Shown one piece after another: positions 53,570 through 62,854 of a DNA stretch of 64,000 bases (position 1 is the first letter of the stretch; the number at the start of each line of letters is the position of its first letter). The notes under the pieces are model-generated. The model saw only the letters and a program-made list of their open reading frames with translations, was not told where the DNA came from and searched no databases. The position numbers were made by a program, and so were the translations under genes. This DNA comes from an uncultured Prevotellaceae bacterium. GTDB taxonomy: Bacteria; Bacteroidota; Bacteroidia; Bacteroidales; Bacteroidaceae. Where the stretch lies: NCBI GenBank assembly GCA_900316985.1, contig ONFE01000015.1, positions 62,001 through 126,000 of the forward strand. The letters are read 5' to 3'.

Positions 53570-53989
53570 CGAAAAATATCTGATCATTATCGATTGCCGA
53601 CCTCATAGTTTTTTTTAGCTTTACATTCAGCGACAAAAGTAGTGCTTTTCTGTCAAAAAACCAAATAATCTACTTAAAAGCTGCACAAAATGTTATATCT
53701 CCGATGAAATGGGTGTTATTAAATAGAATGTATTACTGATTTAAAAACCCTTCACCGTGCCATGTGTTTATTTGATAGTCTGTGTTTTGAAGTGAAGGGC
53801 TCCCGATGCCTGAAATCAAAAATATAACCTCTGATTCTGTACTCGAAAAGAAATCAAGGAAATGGACATGATTGCCCTCGGTCACCTCGATAAGCCTGCT
53901 GCATGCCTTTGAAAGTTTGCATACCGCTGAATCCACCGTATATCTTTCTGTTCTTCATCTTCGTACGCGCGTGCGCGAGATTTTTATGT

Positions 53990-54075
53990 TTAAGGGTGCA
54001 AGGGTGTCAAAACACCGATAAACACTGGGCTTGCACCCTCCTGAGAAGGGTGTCAAGGGTGACATAAGGGTGACA
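53990..54075 (+). repeat. Left arm of long inverted repeat
   Basis: TTAAGGGTGCAAGGGTGTC ... GATAAACACTGGGCTTGC ... GTCAAGGGTGACATAAGG. It is the reverse complement of 54344-54429 with about ten differences over 86 bp. Confidence 0.85.
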
Positions 54076-54303
54076 GGTTTTTGACAAATTCTCTAGAGAA
54101 TTTTCTCCGAACTATTATCCAACGGGGTGCAAACTATCATTGGAAGAAACAAATTCTCTAGAAAATTTTCGATAAGCAAACACGAAGACACAAAGACACG
54201 AAGCTTATTACAACCCAAGACTATCATTAAAACAAATATCTCCATAAATCTGCCATAAAAAACAACGAATTTAACGAACAATACAAATCCGCTCAAACTA
54301 TCT

Positions 54304-54341
54304 ACTCCCCTCCCTATGCAGGGAGAGCAGGGTTGGGTCTC
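54304..54341. repeat. GC-rich palindromic repeat, intergenic copy
   Basis: CTCCCCTCCCTATGCAGGGA, then GAGCAGGGTTGGGTCTCC; same family as the copies at 778, 14252, 22891 and 57690. Confidence 0.65.
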
Positions 54342-54343
54342 CC

Positions 54344-54429
54344 ATTACACCCTTATGACACCCTTGACACCCTCTTGAGGAGGGCGCAAGCCCAGTGTTT
54401 ATCGGGGTTTTGACACCCTTACACCCTTA
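54344..54429 (-). repeat. Right arm of long inverted repeat
   Basis: ATTACACCCTTATGACACCC ... GCAAGCCCAGTGTTTATC ... TTTTGACACCCTTACACC. It pairs with 53990-54075 across a 268-bp loop. Confidence 0.85.
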
Positions 54430-54525
54430 AATCAAAAATTTCCTATGCAAAATGAACGCATCACCGGCCCCTGCTCACATGGGGACAGCCCCTCTGTGAG
54501 CATTAGCGTTAGCCAAACAATCTGT

Positions 54526-55101
54526 TTAATACAGCAGCACTAATCCGGCTATAGCCGAATAGATAATCATGCGGATGGGATTGATCTTCATCCAATAGGT
54601 ACCGACGAAAGTGGCTGCGAAGAGGAAAATGCTGATGCAGAATTGCCAGGGATTTTCAGTAAAGGAACTGAAATTGTCCTTGGTCATTAGCATCAGGGCG
54701 GCGGCTCCTAATAGGCCTACCACGGCAGGACGGAGACCTTCGAAGATGCTTTGCACAGTGGAAGTGTGCATGTATTTCATAAACATCTTCGCAATGAGAA
54801 TCATCAGGATGAAGGAGGGGAGTACTAGGGCGAAGGTAGCCACGAAACTGCCCAAGATGCCCATGGGCACGGAATAGCCTGCATTGATAGCAGCTGTATA
54901 GCCGCAATAAGTGGCGGAGTTGATTCCTACGGGACCAGGCGTCATCTGCGAGATGGCCACGATGTCGGTAAATTCACCTGTCGTCATCCAATGCCAATGG
55001 TGTACCACCTCGCCTTGAATGAGCGACAGCATGCCGTAGCCGCCTCCGAATCCGAAGATTCCGATTTCAAAAAACGTGATGAACAGATAGAGGTATATCA
55101 T
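54526..55101 (-). CDS. chrA: Chromate-type transporter subunit (short-chain CHR), second gene
   Basis: Inner-membrane protein (191 aa, about 6 hydrophobic segments) that is one half of a CHR transporter. It has the paired family signature EIGIFGFGGGYGMLSLIQGEVV and SQMTPGPVGINSATYCGY. Short CHR proteins occur as gene pairs whose products combine. Its ATG overlaps the stop of its partner by 4 bp. In such pairs the substrate may be chromate, sulfate or another anion; in an anaerobe chromate resistance is not certain. Confidence 0.88.
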   Translation of the reverse strand: MIYLYLFITFFEIGIFGFGGGYGMLSLIQGEVVHHWHWMTTGEFTDIVAISQMTPGPVGINSATYCGYTAAINAGYSVPMGILGSFVATFALVLPSFILMILIAKMFMKYMHTSTVQSIFEGLRPAVVGLLGAAALMLMTKDNFSSFTENPWQFCISIFLFAATFVGTYWMKINPIRMIIYSAIAGLVLLY

Positions 55102-55685
55102 TCCGTAGGCTTGATGAATTGACCATATACATAGCCGGCTACTGCGGCTATGATGATAATAAGGATAGGTGAGACTCCCAGGGCCCAGATGGCCAGAGCA
55201 CAGGCGATGGGAATCCAGCAGTTTGTGAGCGAGATGCTGGCTGTCTTGGCCAGGCGGAAAGTAGGAACGGCAATCAAGGCAACAACCGCTGGGCGGATGC
55301 CGCGAAACATAGCCGCAACCACTTTATTGTCGGCAAACTGGTGGAAAAACATCGCAATGAGCAGGATGATGATAAATGAGGGAAGGGCTGCACCGAGCGT
55401 GGTGCAGAAAGCACCGGCCTTCTTGTTCAGCTTGTAACCGATGAAGGTGCTGATGTTTACCGCAAAGACGCCAGGACAACTCTGTGCGATGGCGATGAGA
55501 TCCAAGAGTTCCTCTTTGCTGGTCCAGTGATGCTTGTTCACCACTTCCTCTTCTATCATGGGTATCATGGCATAGCCACCACCGAAGGTGACTATGCCAA
55601 TCTTAAAGAAGGTAAGAAAAGCCTCCTTCATCCCCTTCATGGAAAGGGGAACGGCATTGGGCTTTATCTTATTGAATACGTTCAA
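55098..55685 (-). CDS. chrA: Chromate-type transporter subunit (short-chain CHR), first gene
   Basis: Partner half (195 aa). CHR signatures FFKIGIVTFGGGYAMIPMIEEEVV (in two pieces) and AQSCPGVFAVNISTFIGY are in the same places as in the downstream gene, so the two are an old duplication with opposite membrane topology expected. The start could also be at an internal Met (SMKGMKEAF). It follows purL's stop region on the same strand and is 21 bp from it; coupling with its partner is by a 4-bp overlap. Confidence 0.88.
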   Translation of the reverse strand: MNVFNKIKPNAVPLSMKGMKEAFLTFFKIGIVTFGGGYAMIPMIEEEVVNKHHWTSKEELLDLIAIAQSCPGVFAVNISTFIGYKLNKKAGAFCTTLGAALPSFIIILLIAMFFHQFADNKVVAAMFRGIRPAVVALIAVPTFRLAKTASISLTNCWIPIACALAIWALGVSPILIIIIAAVAGYVYGQFIKPTE

Positions 55686-55706
55686 GGTCGTCTGAATTAA
55701 ACCTTT

Positions 55707-58700
55707 TTACTTGTTTTCTTTTTCTTCAATCCACTTGCGGGCGTTGACAAAGGCCTCAATCCACGGAGTCACCTCGTCATGACGGTGCTCGGCGGGATAC
55801 CAGGCGTTCTGCCACGGGAAGATGGCGCGCTCCAAGTGGGGCATCATGGCCAGGTGGCGACCGTCGGCTGAGCAGATACCTGCCACGTCGTAGTCGGAAC
55901 CGTTGGGGTTGGCGGGATAGCCGTGGTAGTTGTACTTGGCGATGATGTTGTAGCTGGCTTCGGGCTCGGGCAACGAGAACTTGCCTTCTCCGTGGGCCAC
56001 CCAGATGCCGAGCTTGTTACCGCTCAGCGAACCGAACATCACACTGTCGTTCTGTGGGATAGCCAATGAAACGAAGTCGCTCTCAAACTTATGAGAAGTG
56101 TTGTGAAGCATCTTCGCACCCTTTGCACCCGTAAGACCCAGTTCCACCATCAGCTGGCAACCGTTGCAGATACCCAGTGAGAGGGTGTCTTCGCGGGCAT
56201 AGAACTTGTCGAGGGCTTCCTTGGCCTTGGGGTTGAAGAGGAAGGCTCCGGCCCAACCCTTGGCTGAACCAAGTACGTCGGAGTTGGAGAATCCGCCGCA
56301 GAACACAATCATATTGATGTCTTCCAGAGTCTCGCGACCGCTGATGAGGTCGGTCATCATCACGTCCTTCACCTCAAATCCAGCGAGCCACAGCGAGTAG
56401 GCCATCTCGCGCTCACCGTTGGTTCCCTTCTCGCGGATGATGGCGGCGCGCACTTTCTTCTGGTCATCGGTGCCTTGTGTTCTCCATCTGTCGGCACTGA
56501 GACCATATTGAGCCAGCGTTCCCTGGAAATCGTCGTTGAATTTCATTTCCAGCGGCTGGTTCTTATAGTTCTTGGCACGCTCGTCGGCCTGTCCGTTGAA
56601 ACTCTGTTTGCGGTCGAGCAGGTGAGAGGTCTTATACCAGGCGTCACGCATCTCCTCGATATCAAAGGCGTGCTTGTAGGTGTCTTTTTTGACGAAAATC
56701 TTGCGGGCAGCAGCGGGTTTGCCGATGGGAGCGTATGAAATGCCGGCCTCGTCGAAGAGGTTCTCCACGGCTTCTATGTCGCTGTCCTTCACCTGAATCA
56801 CCACACCGGGATTCTCGGCCATCAGGTTCTTTACGATATCCTCACCGCTGAAACTGCTCAGGTCGATATCCAGGCCGCCTTTCGTGTTGGCGAAGGTCAT
56901 CTCTAAGAGCGTTGTGATGAGACCGCCGGCAGAGATGTCGTGTCCGGCAAGGATGAGATCCTGCTGAATGAGGTCCTGAACGGCATTGAAGGCATCGCGG
57001 AAATACTGCGGGTTCTTCACGGTAGGCACGTCGTCGCCCACCTTGCCGAGTGTCTGTGCAAAGGCAGAACCGCCCAGGCGCTGCTCATCGTATGAGAAAT
57101 CAACATGGTAGAGGGTGGTATTGGCATCGTTCACCAGAACAGGCGACACCACTTTCCGGATGTCGGAAACTTCACCGCCGGAGGAAACGATAACCGTTCC
57201 AGGGGCGATAATCTTGTCGCCGTTGGGGTATTGCTGACTCATGGAGAGCGAGTCCTTACCCGTGGGCACATTCACATGGATGGCACAGCAGAAATCGGAC
57301 AGGGCTTTCACGGCACTATAAAGACGGGCATCCTCGCCTTCCTGTGAACGGCAGGGCCACATCCAATTGGCAGAGAGTGACACGCTGTCGAGTCCTTCTT
57401 CCATAGGGGCCCATACGATATTGGTCAGGGATTCGGCTACAGAGAGTACCGAACCAGCCTTCGGGTCGGCCAGACCGGCCTGAGGTGCATGGCCCAGGGC
57501 CGTGGCAATACCTTTCACTCCGCGGTAGTCGAGGGCAACCACACCACAGTCGCTCAGCGGCAACTGGATTTCACCCTGACACTGCTGGCGGGCAATCTTA
57601 CCAGTCACCGAACGGTCCACCTTGTTGGTGAGCCAGTCCTTACAGGCAACGGCCTCCAACTGGAGCACGTCCTTGACATACTGCTCGAGGCTCTCCCCCT
57701 TGGGGGAGTAGGTGGGGGCTCCGTAATGGCGCTCCACGGTCTTGTCCACCATATAGGTCTTGGGCGAATGGCCGAACATCTGGGCCACATCGAGGTCGAA
57801 GGGCTTGATGCCGTCGCCCTGCTTGAACGAGAAGTGGGCATCGCCGGTGGTCTCGCCGACCACATACAGCGGGGCACGCTCACGCTCGGCAATCTTGCGC
57901 ACATGCTCGATATGCTTTTCGTCAATGAGCAGGCCCATGCGCTCCTGACTCTCGTTGGCAATGATTTCCTTTGACGAAAGTGTCTGGTCGCCGATGGGCA
58001 ACTTGGTCATGTCAATCTCGCCGCCACACTCTTCAACGAGTTCCGACAGACAGTTCACATGGCCGGCACTTCCGTGGTCGTGGATGGAAACCACGGGGTT
58101 GACATCCTCCTCGCAGAGGGCACGCACCAAGTTATAGGCACGCTTCTGCATCTCGGGGTTGGCACGCTGAACGGCATTCAGCTCAATGCCGTTCGAATAG
58201 CGGCCGGTATCTACGGATGACACAGAACCGCCGCCGAGACCGATGCGGTAGTTGTCACCGCCCACGACAACAATCTTGTTGCCTTTCTGCGGTTCTTTCT
58301 TCAGACAGTCGCGCTTGGTGCCGTAGCCCACGCCGCCTGCCAGCATAATCACCTTGTCGTAGGCATAGCGCTCGTTGCCTTCCTGATGCTCGAAAGTAAG
58401 TACAGAACCCGTAATCAGCGGCTGGCCGAACTTGTTTCCGAAATCGGAAGCACCGTTAGAAGCCTTGATGAGTATCTGCTCGGGAGTCTGATACAGCCAT
58501 TGGCGAACGGGAAGGAGCTCTTCCCATTTCTGGATATCATCCTTCTTGCGGGGATAGCTTGTCATATAGACAGCCGTTCCGGCAATAGGCCATGAGCCGA
58601 CACCACCGCCCATACGGTCGCGGATTTCACCGCCCGTTCCCGTAGCGGCACCATTGAAAGGCTCCACCGTGGTGGGGAAGTTGTGGGTCTCGGCCTTCAG

Positions 58701-59429
58701 CGAGATGACACTCTCCACTTCCTTCACCTGGAAATAGTCGCTGGTGCTCTGGTCTTTCGGGGCAAACTGCTCGATGACAGGACCTTGCGAGAAAGCTACG
58801 TTATCCTTATAGGCTGAGAGAATCTTGTGGGGATTCTCTTTGGTGGTCTTCTTAATCATGTTGAACAGGCTCGACTCCATCTCCTTGCCGTCGATGATGA
58901 ACACACCACCGAAAATCTTGTGGCGGCAGTGCTCGGAGTTAATCTGGGCAAAACCGAAGATTTCGGAATCGGTCAGCGGACGGCCCAGCTGCTGTTCCAC
59001 CTTATGCAGATACTCTATTTCTTCAGGACTCAGGGCCAGACCTTCCTGCTCGTTGTATTCCTCCAGATTGGCCACGTGCTTGATGGGCTCCGGCTGGATG
59101 TTCACCGTGAAGATGTTCTGGTTCAGTCCTGTGTACATACGCTGCAGCATCGGGTCGTAATCAGCGTCCTTACTGCTGACGGGGAAGTATTCCTCGATGC
59201 GCTGGATGCCCTTGAGGCCCATGTTCTGCGTGATTTCCACGGCATTGGTACTCCAAGGAGTAATCATTTCACGTCGCGGACCCACAAAGAATCCGTCCAT
59301 CGTCTCACTGCTAATCAGTGCAGCATCACCATAAAGCCAGCAAAGTTCCTTGATTTCTTGTTCATTGAGCTGATGGTCCACTTGCGTGGCAATCACGCTC
59401 TTTTGCGTTGTCTGGAAGAAAAGAATCAT
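55707..59429 (-). CDS. purL: Phosphoribosylformylglycinamidine synthase
   Basis: Cytoplasmic purine-synthesis enzyme (1240 aa, the long single-chain form) that turns FGAR, glutamine and ATP into FGAM. Synthase halves contain FAQINSEHCRHKIFGG, KAETHNFPTTVEPFNGAATGTGGEIRD (in pieces) and SIHDHGSAGH; the C-terminal glutaminase domain has the cysteine nucleophile in LGICNGCQLM and the WVAHGEGKF motif. Residues encoded at 57690-57722 (PTYSPKGE) come from a GC-rich palindromic repeat lying in frame. A full consensus promoter is upstream. Confidence 0.96.
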   Translation of the reverse strand: MILFFQTTQKSVIATQVDHQLNEQEIKELCWLYGDAALISSETMDGFFVGPRREMITPWSTNAVEITQNMGLKGIQRIEEYFPVSSKDADYDPMLQRMYTGLNQNIFTVNIQPEPIKHVANLEEYNEQEGLALSPEEIEYLHKVEQQLGRPLTDSEIFGFAQINSEHCRHKIFGGVFIIDGKEMESSLFNMIKKTTKENPHKILSAYKDNVAFSQGPVIEQFAPKDQSTSDYFQVKEVESVISLKAETHNFPTTVEPFNGAATGTGGEIRDRMGGGVGSWPIAGTAVYMTSYPRKKDDIQKWEELLPVRQWLYQTPEQILIKASNGASDFGNKFGQPLITGSVLTFEHQEGNERYAYDKVIMLAGGVGYGTKRDCLKKEPQKGNKIVVVGGDNYRIGLGGGSVSSVDTGRYSNGIELNAVQRANPEMQKRAYNLVRALCEEDVNPVVSIHDHGSAGHVNCLSELVEECGGEIDMTKLPIGDQTLSSKEIIANESQERMGLLIDEKHIEHVRKIAERERAPLYVVGETTGDAHFSFKQGDGIKPFDLDVAQMFGHSPKTYMVDKTVERHYGAPTYSPKGESLEQYVKDVLQLEAVACKDWLTNKVDRSVTGKIARQQCQGEIQLPLSDCGVVALDYRGVKGIATALGHAPQAGLADPKAGSVLSVAESLTNIVWAPMEEGLDSVSLSANWMWPCRSQEGEDARLYSAVKALSDFCCAIHVNVPTGKDSLSMSQQYPNGDKIIAPGTVIVSSGGEVSDIRKVVSPVLVNDANTTLYHVDFSYDEQRLGGSAFAQTLGKVGDDVPTVKNPQYFRDAFNAVQDLIQQDLILAGHDISAGGLITTLLEMTFANTKGGLDIDLSSFSGEDIVKNLMAENPGVVIQVKDSDIEAVENLFDEAGISYAPIGKPAAARKIFVKKDTYKHAFDIEEMRDAWYKTSHLLDRKQSFNGQADERAKNYKNQPLEMKFNDDFQGTLAQYGLSADRWRTQGTDDQKKVRAAIIREKGTNGEREMAYSLWLAGFEVKDVMMTDLISGRETLEDINMIVFCGGFSNSDVLGSAKGWAGAFLFNPKAKEALDKFYAREDTLSLGICNGCQLMVELGLTGAKGAKMLHNTSHKFESDFVSLAIPQNDSVMFGSLSGNKLGIWVAHGEGKFSLPEPEASYNIIAKYNYHGYPANPNGSDYDVAGICSADGRHLAMMPHLERAIFPWQNAWYPAEHRHDEVTPWIEAFVNARKWIEEKENK
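57690..57722. repeat. GC-rich palindromic repeat in frame inside purL
   Basis: CTCTCCCCCTTGGGGGAG followed by TAGGTGGGGGCTCC. It adds a few codons at a variable spot between two conserved purL blocks. Confidence 0.6.
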
Positions 59430-59467
59430 AATCTTTCGAAATATAATGCATTATTAATTAATGTGTG

Positions 59468-59498
59468 CAAAGGTACGAATAAGTGAGAACAATACAAA
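59468..59498 (-). promoter_or_regulatory. Promoter of purL
   Basis: TTTG, 19 bp, TACCTTTG on the minus strand, 38 bp before the ATG. No obvious purine riboswitch or PurR site was seen. Confidence 0.85.
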
Positions 59499-59499
59499 A

Positions 59500-60048
59500 T
59501 AAATAGCAAAGTTTTTCCTTTGGAAAATGTTTGTTGTGTGGTTTGCTAGGATTTAATGGTGCGAGAGTATATGCTTTATTCTATATGTGTATCTATTCGC
59601 AGTATTTTTACGGCATTTTTTATGTCGTTTTTCCTTATCATGGGATATTGATATGCCATCGTTTTTCCAGGCAGAATCAAATTCCAGTAGGGCGTCATAG
59701 ATTTAAGGTGGATATGAACTAAATGTTCTTTTACCTATTTCCGTGGTCTTCTTCAGGTAATATATGGTTTTCCTAATGCTTTTATGGCTTCATACGTTTT
59801 TTGATGATAAAACCTTTTATTATAGGCGCGAATATTATTATCTGTTCCATGTTATGTATTTATTCGCACTTATTTTGCACTATAATCGTGATGCTTATTT
59901 AAAGTAAGAATGGAACACTGCTGTTTTACAGGCACAAACGTAAATAGGGCTTATCCTGATTTGCTTTGTCGAGAGTTCGCCTTTTCTTGAAAGATACTTT
60001 AAAAATGGTGCTTTCTCGGTTAAAATTCCATAATCAAGTGCAACTTTA
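59500..60048. other. AT-rich intergenic region between purL and the OmpA-like gene
   Basis: About 550 bp with low GC and no credible gene; a 63-codon frame at 59531 has no start signal or domain. No known RNA fold was recognised. It could hold a small RNA or a long 5' leader, but nothing specific is seen. Confidence 0.5.
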
Positions 60049-60079
60049 TTTGTTTTGTTCCGTCAATTAAATAAATTTG
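60049..60079 (+). promoter_or_regulatory. Promoter of the OmpA-like gene
   Basis: TTTG, 19 bp, TAAATTTG, 41 bp before the chosen start. Confidence 0.8.
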
Positions 60080-60120
60080 CACCCGAAATTATTCGAATAC
60101 TCACTAATAATTGAATGAAT

Positions 60121-60975
60121 ATGAAAAAGAATGTTTTAATGATGACAATGCTGGCTGGTGTGTTGCTCGTAAGCAGTTGTGCCAGCAAGAAAGACCTTGA
60201 AAATTGCCGTCTGGATAACCAGAATCTGCAGAATGAGAACAAAGAACTGAATACAAGTTATCAGGTTACAAAGGAACAGTTGGCCGCCTCTAATGCGCGC
60301 GTAAGTTCTTTGGAAGAACAACTCGAACAGTCTAAGCAGGCTTACCGTTCTTTGCAGCGTTCACTGGATAAGAGTCTGGCTAACAGCAGCCAGAACAACA
60401 TCTCTATCGAGAAGTTGGTAGACCAGATCAATGAGTCAAATCAGTATATCCGTCATTTGACAGATTTGAAAACCAAGAGTGATTCTCTTAATATGGTACT
60501 CACAAACAATCTGACGCGTTCATTGAGCAAGGAAGAGCTCAAAGAAGTGGACGTGCAGGTGCTTAAGGGTGTGGTTTACATTTCTTTGGCCGACAACATG
60601 CTCTACAAGAGCGGTTCTTATGAAATCAACGACCGAGCTGCTGAGACGCTGTCAAAGATTGCCAAGATTATCAAGGACTACAAGGATTATGACGTGCTCA
60701 TCGAAGGTAATACCGACAATGTGCCCATCTCTCGCGAGAACATCCGTAACAACTGGGATCTCTCTTGTCTGCGTGCCTCTTCAGTGGTACAGGCTCTGCA
60801 GAACAACTATGGCGTAGATCCGAAGCGTCTGACCGCTGGTGGCCGTGGTGAATACAACCCATTGGCAACCAACGACACTGCCCTCGGTAAGCAGCGCAAC
60901 CGTCGCACTCAGATTATTATCACGCCGAAACTCGACGAGTTCATGGAACTCATTGACAAGGCTCCGGAAGAGTAA
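60121..60975 (+). CDS. OmpA-family peptidoglycan-binding lipoprotein
   Basis: Outer-membrane lipoprotein (284 aa) with lipobox LVSSC. A long coiled coil (about 25-125; ENCRLDNQNLQNENKELN, LEEQLEQSKQAYRSLQRSL) leads to an OmpA C-terminal domain (about 150-270) with the peptidoglycan-binding motif VLIEGNTDNVPISREN, NWDLSCLRASSVVQ and KQRNRRTQIII. It would link the outer membrane to the cell wall across the periplasm. ATG 60115 two codons upstream is an equal alternative. Single-gene unit with strong promoter and terminator, suggesting high expression. Confidence 0.92.
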   Translation: MKKNVLMMTMLAGVLLVSSCASKKDLENCRLDNQNLQNENKELNTSYQVTKEQLAASNARVSSLEEQLEQSKQAYRSLQRSLDKSLANSSQNNISIEKLVDQINESNQYIRHLTDLKTKSDSLNMVLTNNLTRSLSKEELKEVDVQVLKGVVYISLADNMLYKSGSYEINDRAAETLSKIAKIIKDYKDYDVLIEGNTDNVPISRENIRNNWDLSCLRASSVVQALQNNYGVDPKRLTAGGRGEYNPLATNDTALGKQRNRRTQIIITPKLDEFMELIDKAPEE

Positions 60976-60993
60976 TGCTTCTTATATTAGATT

Positions 60994-61032
60994 AACGGCC
61001 TGTTTCCAATGGTGGAAGCAGGCCGTTTTTTT
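60994..61032 (+). terminator. Intrinsic terminator after the OmpA-like gene
   Basis: AACGGCCTG pairs with CAGGCCGTT with an inner TTCCA/TGGAA stem, followed by seven Ts. Confidence 0.95.
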
Positions 61033-61052
61033 GTACAAATGACAACTGTAGT

Positions 61053-62777
61053 TTATTTAATAAGTTGTGTTTCCAGGAAATCCTGGTATTCGTCTTGGTA
61101 GCCATTGAATACATTGATGTCAACGTCACCGCGGATTCCTGCCACGCGGCCGTCAGGGGAAAGTTGCCAGATGGCCAGCCGGATGTCGGGTTTGTATTCG
61201 CCATAGCGGGCAATCCAGACTTTGTAGTTGCGCTTGATGTCGGTGGCATCTGTGAGGTAGCGATTCACGAACGACTGGCTGACGTAGAGTATCGGCGTGG
61301 TGCCGGTGCGCTCTTTGACAATGCGGAGCCATGTACGCACCTTGTCTAACATCACTTCGACGCCTCCCATTGCAGCTATCTGACTGGGGTAGGGCTCCAC
61401 GTCGAGCACTGGTGGAAGGTCGCCTTTGTTGAAATGGGTGTTGCGGATGAAGTAATCGGCCTGGCCTGTGGCGCTGCTTTTCGTGGAGAAGAAATGATAG
61501 GAACCGCAGAGAATGCCGTGATTGCGGGCCTGCGTGTAGTCGCTGTTGTAATAGCGGTTCTTGATCGTAGTCCCTTCGGTGGATTTGATATAGCAGAAAC
61601 TGACGGGATAGTCAACCGTTCCGAGGATGCGCTTGTTACTGATGGTGCCCAAATGGGTGATACGTAGTCGTGACCAGTCTATGCCGTAGTGCTTCTTGCC
61701 GATATCGTGCTGATAACGGGAGATGTCAATGCCATAGATACGATCGGAGGTATAGACAAGGCGCTCACCCTTGTATTGGTCGTCTTTCCATTCACCGACA
61801 AGCACTTTTCCGAGTGTATCCACGGAAAATCCGAAACCATTGCGCTTGTCATTCTCCCACATTCCGTCGTAGTAGGTGCCGTCGGATGTCAGCAAAACAC
61901 CGTGCCCAGAGCGTTTTCCTTCGGCCGTTTCTCCTCTGTATATAAATCCGGGAAGAGGATCCTTCTCGTGCATAATGGCCTTTCCGATGAAAGTGGCAGT
62001 CGTGGAGTTGTAGTAGATTGACTTTGCAGAATCGGGCATAAAGTGGCGTTTGGTCTGCACGGTGGCTATGTCGTCTTCGTACTCGTTGTCGAGGAGCTCA
62101 CATCTTGTCCGAACGGTTTTGCCGTTTTTATCGTGGCTGATGAGTGTGTAGCGCTGTACGAGATGGATATCCACCACTTCGTTTGGCTTGATGGCTTTCA
62201 GAATATCCAGGACTTTTTCGCGGTAATGACGCGTTGTCAATACGTTGGCAGAGAGGGTGGCGATGGTGTTGTATCCTTCGTCAGTGACATTATGGACATC
62301 AAGATAGTAGTTAAGCCGACGGGTAACACGCCTCAAGCGTTGGCACTCTTTCTCCAAGATGTTGATATTGTACCGGATAATGGTGTCTATATGCGAATTT
62401 GCCTTTTGCAGACGTTCTATTTCGCTATAGTCTGGATTGTTCGTGATGATGCGTCCTCCACAATAGGGGGAAAAGAGGTAACGGTTTACCCAGACGCCTT
62501 TCAGCGATTCTTTATGCCATCTCACGGAATCAAGACTTGTGCTGGCGCTGGTAAGTCCAGCCCCAGTTCCCAGTTCGTTGATATAGAATACCGCCTTGCC
62601 GTTGACATTCAGGGAATAACATCTTTCATATTCTAGTTCTGCAACGCATAGTTGCTGGCGTTCCTTGCTAATTGGGCAGAAGGGTAGGATAAGCAGGATG
62701 AGTGAAACGACGACAAGCAGTGCGACGATGATTCGCACTGCTTGTCGTTTGTTTGATTTGGCTGATTCCGATGTCAT
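61053..62777 (-). CDS. Membrane-anchored GH25 muramidase with MORN-like repeats
   Basis: Cell-wall hydrolase (574 aa) with one N-terminal transmembrane helix (about 15-34), a unique helical region (about 40-260), MORN-like repeats (about 276-340; GKRSGHGVLLTSDGTYYDGMW, then NGFGFSVDTLGKVLVGEW, YKGERLVY) and a C-terminal GH25 lysozyme domain from about 348. GIDISRYQ (D351) and VLDVEPY (D459, E461) hold the catalytic residues; YHFFSTKSSATGQADYFI is also typical. The frame is open to 62819, but a -7 box at 62807-62814 and GAGAGG before ATG 62777 fix the start. MORN plus GH25 is an uncommon pairing. Confidence 0.9.
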   Translation of the reverse strand: MTSESAKSNKRQAVRIIVALLVVVSLILLILPFCPISKERQQLCVAELEYERCYSLNVNGKAVFYINELGTGAGLTSASTSLDSVRWHKESLKGVWVNRYLFSPYCGGRIITNNPDYSEIERLQKANSHIDTIIRYNINILEKECQRLRRVTRRLNYYLDVHNVTDEGYNTIATLSANVLTTRHYREKVLDILKAIKPNEVVDIHLVQRYTLISHDKNGKTVRTRCELLDNEYEDDIATVQTKRHFMPDSAKSIYYNSTTATFIGKAIMHEKDPLPGFIYRGETAEGKRSGHGVLLTSDGTYYDGMWENDKRNGFGFSVDTLGKVLVGEWKDDQYKGERLVYTSDRIYGIDISRYQHDIGKKHYGIDWSRLRITHLGTISNKRILGTVDYPVSFCYIKSTEGTTIKNRYYNSDYTQARNHGILCGSYHFFSTKSSATGQADYFIRNTHFNKGDLPPVLDVEPYPSQIAAMGGVEVMLDKVRTWLRIVKERTGTTPILYVSQSFVNRYLTDATDIKRNYKVWIARYGEYKPDIRLAIWQLSPDGRVAGIRGDVDINVFNGYQDEYQDFLETQLIK

Positions 62778-62806
62778 CTTTTGCCTCTCTATGAAAAACA
62801 GATATG

Positions 62807-62814
62807 CAAAAGTA
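62807..62814 (-). promoter_or_regulatory. -7 box of the GH25 gene
   Basis: TACTTTTG on the minus strand, 30 bp before ATG 62777. Confidence 0.65.
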
Positions 62815-62854
62815 ATCAATCTTTTTCGAAATCAAAGAAAAATAAGAAAAAACT

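Larger units (their letters stand above)
53570..54525. other. Repeat-rich intergenic region without a credible gene
   Basis: About 950 bp. Short frames at 53733-53936 and 54093-54296 (both minus) have no start signal or recognisable domain. It holds a 16-bp alternating purine-pyrimidine tract (53962-53977), a long inverted repeat (53990-54075 with 54344-54429), two TTCTCTAGA-type AT palindromes near 54088 and 54152, an ACACGAAGACAC run near 54180 and a GC-rich palindromic repeat (54304-54341). It could be the scar of a lost mobile element. Confidence 0.6.

Noticed and set aside
53733..53936. 67-codon frame in the repeat-rich region
   Set aside because: No domain, start signal or neighbours; it may be a decayed fragment but this cannot be shown.
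53990..54429. Possible CRISPR-like array from GGGTGTCAAGGGTGA subrepeats
   Set aside because: Repeats are adjacent and irregular, without spacers of constant length and with no cas genes.
59531..59722. 63-codon frame between purL and the OmpA-like gene
   Set aside because: AT-rich, aromatic-rich, no upstream signal; likely chance.
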